A DNA stretch of 17,919 bases from CAZSVE01 sp964610175 (GTDB lineage Bacteria > Pseudomonadota > Gammaproteobacteria > HK1), in contig CAZSVE010000061.1 of assembly GCA_964610175.1 (NCBI GenBank), positions 1-17,919 on the forward strand. Reading direction: 5' to 3'. A program made the translations under genes and the position numbers. The notes beneath the pieces are model-generated. The model saw only the letters and a list, made by a program, of their open reading frames with translations, had not been told where the DNA came from and did not search any database. Below, one piece after another: positions 14,145 through 17,919 of this stretch (the stretch's first letter is position 1; each line of letters opens with the position of its first letter).

Positions 14145-14842
14145 AAGCGTGATTCTTTGTTTTTATGCATATTTAAGATTAGGATGACACGGTCACCCGC
14201 TGAAGCAGCATCGCACCGAACAACCATAAGGGTAACCAATAGTAATTACTATACGTCCATGTTCCATCCGCCTGCAATCTCCCCTGCAATATCCGAAGTG
14301 CCGTCATGCCGAAAACCTACGCCAACAATGGACCACCTTGTGAAAAATTCCAGCAAAAATCCCTACTTGTGCTCGCCAACTACCCGGCGATATCTCAAGC
14401 ACTCATCCATACGACACAATGAAAACGCGGCCTTTGCGCACCTTTTCGCTTCACGGAAAAGACCGAGAATCCAAAATCTCGCATTTCATCGGAATCGGAT
14501 TACGCCCCCCCACTCGAGAGTCGACATTACAGCGCGAATATTCGCGCACAATCGAAGCAAAATACAAAAGGATTGTCATCCCCCCGCTCCAGTGAAAAAT
14601 CTCGTGTATCGGGGTGATTTTTTTATTTTCCGCTCGATTTCGTAAATGAATCAAGTTCGACAGAACGGCAATTTTACTTTACCGATGCTTAGGTCTGCCT
14701 TGTCGGTTCGAGCACAAGCTTCGCCAGATGGTCAAGGAGAAAAAATCTCCCGCGCGTCGATAAAGTGACATTCCGTGCCTCCAAACGTCCTCGGATTCAG
14801 TTGCAGCTTTGTCCCGTCAAGAATTTTTAAGGTTGAAAAATC
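14145..14842. other. Intergenic region between divergent sucC and the RNB ribonuclease gene
   Basis: These 698 bases contain no supported gene. A long plus-strand frame across 13593-14645 is the antisense of sucC extended into this region and shows no protein features. The right part holds dispersed repeat copy B (14620-14734). The promoters for sucCD (minus) and the ribonuclease (plus) must lie here but could not be placed with confidence. Confidence 0.55.
14620..14734. repeat. Dispersed repeat, copy B
   Basis: Aligns ungapped with 328-442 (offset 14292). The shared parts include TCAAGTT near 14651, CAATTTTxCTTTAC near 14669, TGTCGGTTCGAG at 14701-14712 and AAGCTTCGC at 14716-14724. The palindrome that is perfect in copy A is broken here (CACAAGCTTCGC). 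The last 36 bases correspond to the tandem unit at 407-442. It lies about 110 bases upstream of the RNB gene start. Confidence 0.65.
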
Positions 14843-16726
14843 GTGGTCGAAACCTTCCCGAAAAACAGTTTGGTGTTATACAAAAGCAAGCCCGCCAGGG
14901 TCGTCACCGTCGCCGACAAACTGGAGATAGAGATCGATGGTGGCCAGACCCAACGTGTACGACCCAAAGACGTCATGATGATTCATCCGGGCCCCATTGG
15001 CAACGTGCGGGAACTCACACCCCAAACCGGAGACATCAAGACCGCTTGTGAATTACTTGCCGACTCCTCCGTCAACCTTCCCGAACTCACTGAATTACTA
15101 TATGGAAACGATTCACCGTCCAGCCGCTGGAACACGTGGCAATTGGTAACCGAAGGGATCTATTTCCACGGAACCCCCGATAGCATACACGCCCATGCTG
15201 CCGAAGATGCGCGGCAAAAGCTGGCAGACCGCGAGGCCAAGGCAGCCCACGACCGAGCCTGGAACGATTTCCTGGCGCGCGTCCGGGCCGGACAGCCACT
15301 CGAGCCCGAAGATGCCGAACACCTAAAAGATACCGAGGCCCTCGCCTTCGCCAAGACCGGGCAAAGCCGACTGCTGCGTAAACTCGGCATCGAACAGACA
15401 CCGGCGCATGCCCATGCCCTGTTATTGAAGCTCCAATATTGGGACGAGCGGGTAAACCCCCACCCGGTGCGAATAGGACTCGATACCGACGCGCCCCGGA
15501 TATCCATCGAAGCCGATCTCTCCACACCAGACCTCATCGACGACAATCGACACGACCTCACCCACCTCCCCGCCTTCGCCATCGACGACGAAGGAAACCA
15601 AGATCCCGATGACGCCATTAGCCTCGATGGAAATCGCCTATGGATCCATGTTGCCGACGTGGCCGCCGTCGTGACGCCCGGAAGCGCCGCGGATATCGAG
15701 GCCCGCAACCGCGGCGCAACCCTCTACCTCCCGGAACTCACCGCCCCCATGCTCCCCGAAAAAATCACGGAAGAATTCGGACTAGGACAAAAAGAAACCT
15801 CACCCGCCCTCTCCTTCGGTCTCGATCTCGACGCCGATGGCACCGTGGTCCATACCGAGGTAGTACCAAGCCGGATACGAGTACAACGACTCACCTACGA
15901 CATCGTCGAGAAACAAATAGAAGAGGCACCCTTTCGCCATCTTTGGCAGATCGCCAAGAAGGCACGGGAACGGCGCCGCGCGGCCGGGGCCACGTTCATC
16001 ACCCTCCCGGAAGTCAACATCCGGATCGTCGATGAACAAGTCCAACTCCGACCCCTGCCACAACTGGACAGCCGTACCCTGGTGGCAGAAACCATGATCA
16101 TGGCCGGTAACGCGGTGGCACGATTCGCCATTGCACGGGATATTCCTTATCCATTCATTACCCAGGCCAGTTCCGAAACCGCATCGAAACCTAGGGAACA
16201 ACCGCAAACACTTGCCGAGATGTACGCCCATCGACGCAAGCTGGCACCCCGCCAAATGAGAACCACACCAGCTCCCCATGAAGGACTCGGGCTCCCCTGC
16301 TACACCCAGGTGACCAGCCCCCTGCGACGCTATCTCGACCTGGTCGCGCACCAACAACTGCGCGCCTACTTGGGCAACGGGAAAATACTCGACGCCGAAC
16401 AAATCATGGAACGGGTAGGTGCCACGCAAGTCGCTACCGCCGAGACGAGAAAGGGAGAACGATTATCCAATCGACATTGGACCTTGGTCTACCTCCTAAG
16501 ACATGCCAACTGGCGTGGGGAGGGAATACTGGTGGAAAAAACGGAAAAGCGCGGTACTGTACTCATCCCCGAACTCGGAATCGACGCCCAGATACGATAT
16601 CGGGGCGATCTCCCATTGAATCATGTCATCATGCTGGAATTGGGCGAAACCGATCTGGCCCGGTTATCGCCGACTTTCATAGTAGGAAAATCCGCAACGC
16701 ACGGGAAAAAACCGATACATCCTTGA
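14843..16726 (+). CDS. RNase II-family (RNB domain) exoribonuclease
   Basis: A 627-residue 3'-5' exoribonuclease of the RNase II/R superfamily. The catalytic RNB domain starts near 240, with the acidic motif IDDEGNQDPDDAIS (247-260). Asp248, 254, 256 and 257 have the same spacing as the four metal-binding aspartates of E. coli RNase II. The segment YTQVTSPLRRYLDLVAHQQL (487-506) supplies the conserved arginine region. Residues about 557-610 are a probable C-terminal S1-like OB fold; the N-terminal 240 residues are not the typical tandem cold-shock domains by eye. The start is GTG 14843 with AAGG ten bases upstream; an in-frame TGA three codons before it rules out a longer form. It resembles the RNB proteins of many gammaproteobacteria that are neither classical Rnb nor Rnr, so no symbol is given. 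Confidence 0.88.
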   Translation: MVETFPKNSLVLYKSKPARVVTVADKLEIEIDGGQTQRVRPKDVMMIHPGPIGNVRELTPQTGDIKTACELLADSSVNLPELTELLYGNDSPSSRWNTWQLVTEGIYFHGTPDSIHAHAAEDARQKLADREAKAAHDRAWNDFLARVRAGQPLEPEDAEHLKDTEALAFAKTGQSRLLRKLGIEQTPAHAHALLLKLQYWDERVNPHPVRIGLDTDAPRISIEADLSTPDLIDDNRHDLTHLPAFAIDDEGNQDPDDAISLDGNRLWIHVADVAAVVTPGSAADIEARNRGATLYLPELTAPMLPEKITEEFGLGQKETSPALSFGLDLDADGTVVHTEVVPSRIRVQRLTYDIVEKQIEEAPFRHLWQIAKKARERRRAAGATFITLPEVNIRIVDEQVQLRPLPQLDSRTLVAETMIMAGNAVARFAIARDIPYPFITQASSETASKPREQPQTLAEMYAHRRKLAPRQMRTTPAPHEGLGLPCYTQVTSPLRRYLDLVAHQQLRAYLGNGKILDAEQIMERVGATQVATAETRKGERLSNRHWTLVYLLRHANWRGEGILVEKTEKRGTVLIPELGIDAQIRYRGDLPLNHVIMLELGETDLARLSPTFIVGKSATHGKKPIHP

Positions 16727-16819
16727 AAATCCGGTTTACGCTTGGACCCCTCCCCATATAGAGCACCATTCAAATCAAGGGAAGATTGACAACCTTTACC
16801 ATAAAAGTACAAAAAACCT

Positions 16820-17426
16820 CTGTTCCATGAGAATTCGTTCGGGTTTCGGCCAAACCGAAGCTGTCATATGGCAATCGAGCGGGTATTGGACCTCAAGCAT
16901 CAAGGCCACAAGGTAATCCTGGACGCCGATATTCAGGGGTTCTTCGAGAATATCCCGCACTCGGTCATGATGACCGGACCGGCAAAGGTGGTGACGAACG
17001 GAAATATCCTCGGACTAGTTAAGCACTTCTTACGGGCCGGGGTGATGAAAAACGGGGTATTCAAACCGACTACCGTCGGTACATCGCAAAGGCGAGATGA
17101 TCTCTCCATTGCTGGCGAGTATCGCCCTGAACTCCCTGAACTGGCTACCGGACCGGCAGAAACTGCACTTCGTGCGTCACGCCAATGACTTCGTCGTCAT
17201 GCGTCGCACCCGCACCCAAGCTGAAGAGACACTGGCTTTGGCCCAGTTCCAGTTGCACCTGGGCGATGAATCGAGGTCGAATCCGAGCTCGGAAAAAACG
17301 CATATCGCGTCATTCTCCCAAGGCCTCGCCTACCTCGGCTTCGATTTATGCTCACGCTCGGTAACCATGCGGGCCAAGTCCCTGGAGAAGTTCAAGCGCA
17401 AATGGAAAACCGATAACCGGCGAATG
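16820..17426 (+). pseudogene. Group II intron reverse transcriptase/maturase remnant
   Basis: Conceptual translation gives reverse transcriptase blocks in order: SFGFRPNRSCHMAI (from about 16835), HKVILDADIQGFFENIPHS, then GNILGLVKHFLRAGVM, then GTSQ. Here the frame breaks. One extra A in the run at 17088-17090 explains it: removing it gives GTSQGEMISPLLASIALN in continuous frame. The catalytic YADD box reads HAND (17178-17189), so the first catalytic aspartate has become asparagine. Later blocks SSEKTHIA and LAYLGFDLCSRSVTMR continue to EKFKRK, then similarity fades in the maturase region; the frame stays open to 17555. The N-terminal third and the C-terminal DNA-binding/endonuclease part are absent. 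It is dead by at least three independent lesions. Confidence 0.88.
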
Positions 17427-17539
17427 CGCTTGAAACACTTTCGACGTATGGGACCCTTGAGCTTGGCATGGTTTCTATCCTCGACCTGCGTAAATCAAAA
17501 CGGACAACTCCCTGCAAGGGGTACTCCGGGCGGAGCCGC

Positions 17540-17564
17540 CCGATGCCTGAAATAGGCACGTCGG
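17540..17564 (+). other. Degenerate group II intron domain V-like hairpin
   Basis: CCGA (17540-17543) pairs with TCGG (17561-17564), TGCCT (17544-17548) pairs with AGGCA (17554-17558), a two-base CG bulge sits on the 3' side, and the loop is GAAAT. A GAAA-type loop, a 2-nt bulge at that place and a preceding GAGCCG are hallmarks of domain V. It lies about 110 bases after the RT remnant. The lower stem is shorter than normal and the loop has five bases, so it looks decayed. Confidence 0.45.
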
Positions 17565-17598
17565 TAAATGGGGGAAAGTAACCCCCTCACGGCAACGA

Positions 17599-17627
17599 AG
17601 AGGGAGTGGCTCTCGCCTCTCTCCTTA
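17599..17627 (+). other. Possible domain VI-like stem of the intron remnant
   Basis: GGC (17608-17610) pairs with GCC (17615-17617), and GGGAG (17602-17606) pairs with CTCTC (17619-17623) with one G-U pair, leaving an unpaired A at 17627 near the expected branch-point position. A separate GGGGG/CCCCC hairpin (17570-17574 with 17582-17586) lies between it and the domain V-like element, which is not normal intron spacing. The assignment depends on the neighbouring RT remnant. Confidence 0.25.
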
Positions 17628-17636
17628 CCCAATGAT

Positions 17637-17661
17637 ATTTGCCATCCCAATAGGGTTTAGG
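17637..17661. repeat. 25-bp direct repeat, copy 1
   Basis: This 25-base sequence recurs at 17895-17919 in the same orientation with two adjacent differences (GG here, TA there). It begins a few bases after the presumed 3' end of the intron remnant. Confidence 0.8.
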
Positions 17662-17752
17662 CGGCGGAAGGGGATAGGTACATTATCGGTTTGGGAAGAA
17701 GCCCTGTGGATTTATGGATGAGTCTTGTGGGCCGGCCTTCGCCCTACGGGAC

Positions 17753-17800
17753 GTGTGGGCAGCCCGTGGACAACGTCCCTGTTGTGCCCGCTGCCCACAC
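17753..17800. repeat. Large inverted repeat (hairpin)
   Basis: GTGTGGGCAGC (17753-17763) is the exact reverse complement of GCTGCCCACAC (17790-17800). The interior also pairs: GGACAAC (17768-17774) with GTTGTGCC, leaving one unpaired base and a loop of about six. No T-run follows. It lies midway between the two 25-bp direct repeats in DNA with no gene, so it may belong to a small mobile element or an IS remnant. Confidence 0.7.
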
Positions 17801-17894
17801 TCCTAGGATCTCTCGCCCACAGGGTCCACGGGGCCTGTAACGATCATTTCTGACACTCAAAAAATTGGCTCTTCAAAAAAATTTGTGGGTAGAA

Positions 17895-17919
17895 ATTTGC
17901 CATCCCAATAGTATTTAGG
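17895..17919. repeat. 25-bp direct repeat, copy 2 (at the window edge)
   Basis: Matches 17637-17661 at 23 of 25 positions and runs to the last base of the window, so the repeat may be longer than seen. Confidence 0.8.

Larger units (their letters stand above)
17427..17919. other. Right-end stretch without genes
   Basis: Apart from the elements listed separately (domain V-like hairpin, possible domain VI, inverted repeat and two 25-bp repeats), no coding sequence is recognised in these 493 bases. The overall look is of layered decayed mobile DNA. Confidence 0.6.

Noticed and set aside
13593..14645. 350-codon plus-strand open frame
   Set aside because: It is antisense to sucC for half its length and then runs into intergenic DNA; no protein features are seen.
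1..17919. CRISPR arrays, tRNA or rRNA genes
   Set aside because: None was recognised: the only short regular repeats are the coding 96-bp array and the 36-nt tandem pair, and no tRNA-like cloverleaf or rRNA signature was noticed by eye.

Overview
The window reads as a piece of a gammaproteobacterial chromosome. The main support is gene order and family membership: ffh divergent from a ypjD/ccsA-like gene, and a corB-type CNNM/CBS gene in the same orientation as ypjD, is the arrangement seen in Escherichia coli and many relatives. sucC-sucD and an RNase II-family nuclease complete a housekeeping background of middling GC content. The genus cannot be fixed from the sequence. The many dispersed repeats, hairpins and decayed mobile DNA suggest a repeat-rich genome.

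Layout. 1-46 holds what may be the first codons of an Rpn/PD-(D/E)XK-type gene running off the left edge. 47-480 is non-coding and carries copies of a dispersed repeat. ffh (481-1857, minus) and the ypjD-like gene (2338-3156, plus) diverge. 3390-8748 is an accessory block of four co-directional, tightly packed reading frames: (i) a membrane-anchored TIR domain fused to an AAA_35-type NTPase; (ii) a minimal nucleotidyltransferase (MNT); (iii) its HEPN partner, broken by a frameshift; (iv) a second AAA_35-type NTPase joined to a transmembrane helix, a tandem array of 32-residue repeats and a terminal PDZ domain. corB follows at 8897-10174. On the minus strand lie an MmgE/PrpD-family gene (10372-11697), sucD (12070-12945) and sucC (12981-14144). 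14145-14842 is a 0.7 kb intergenic region with another copy of the dispersed repeat. An RNB-domain exoribonuclease lies at 14843-16726. The right end is decayed mobile DNA: a group II intron reverse transcriptase pseudogene, a degenerate domain V-like hairpin, a large inverted repeat and two copies of a 25-bp repeat.

How the genes fit together. The conserved genes act in protein targeting (Ffh), cytochrome c/heme-related membrane functions (YpjD-like), divalent cation transport or homeostasis (CorB), the TCA cycle (SucCD) and RNA turnover. The accessory block sits between ypjD and corB, which are usually neighbours, so it looks like an insertion. Its parts (TIR, STAND-like NTPase, MNT/HEPN toxin-antitoxin) are those of prokaryotic conflict or immune systems. 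Two related NTPases with different partners (TIR; repeats plus PDZ), both predicted to be membrane-bound and flanking an MNT-HEPN pair, make this the best candidate here for an undescribed system. That reading is inference from domain content and operon structure.
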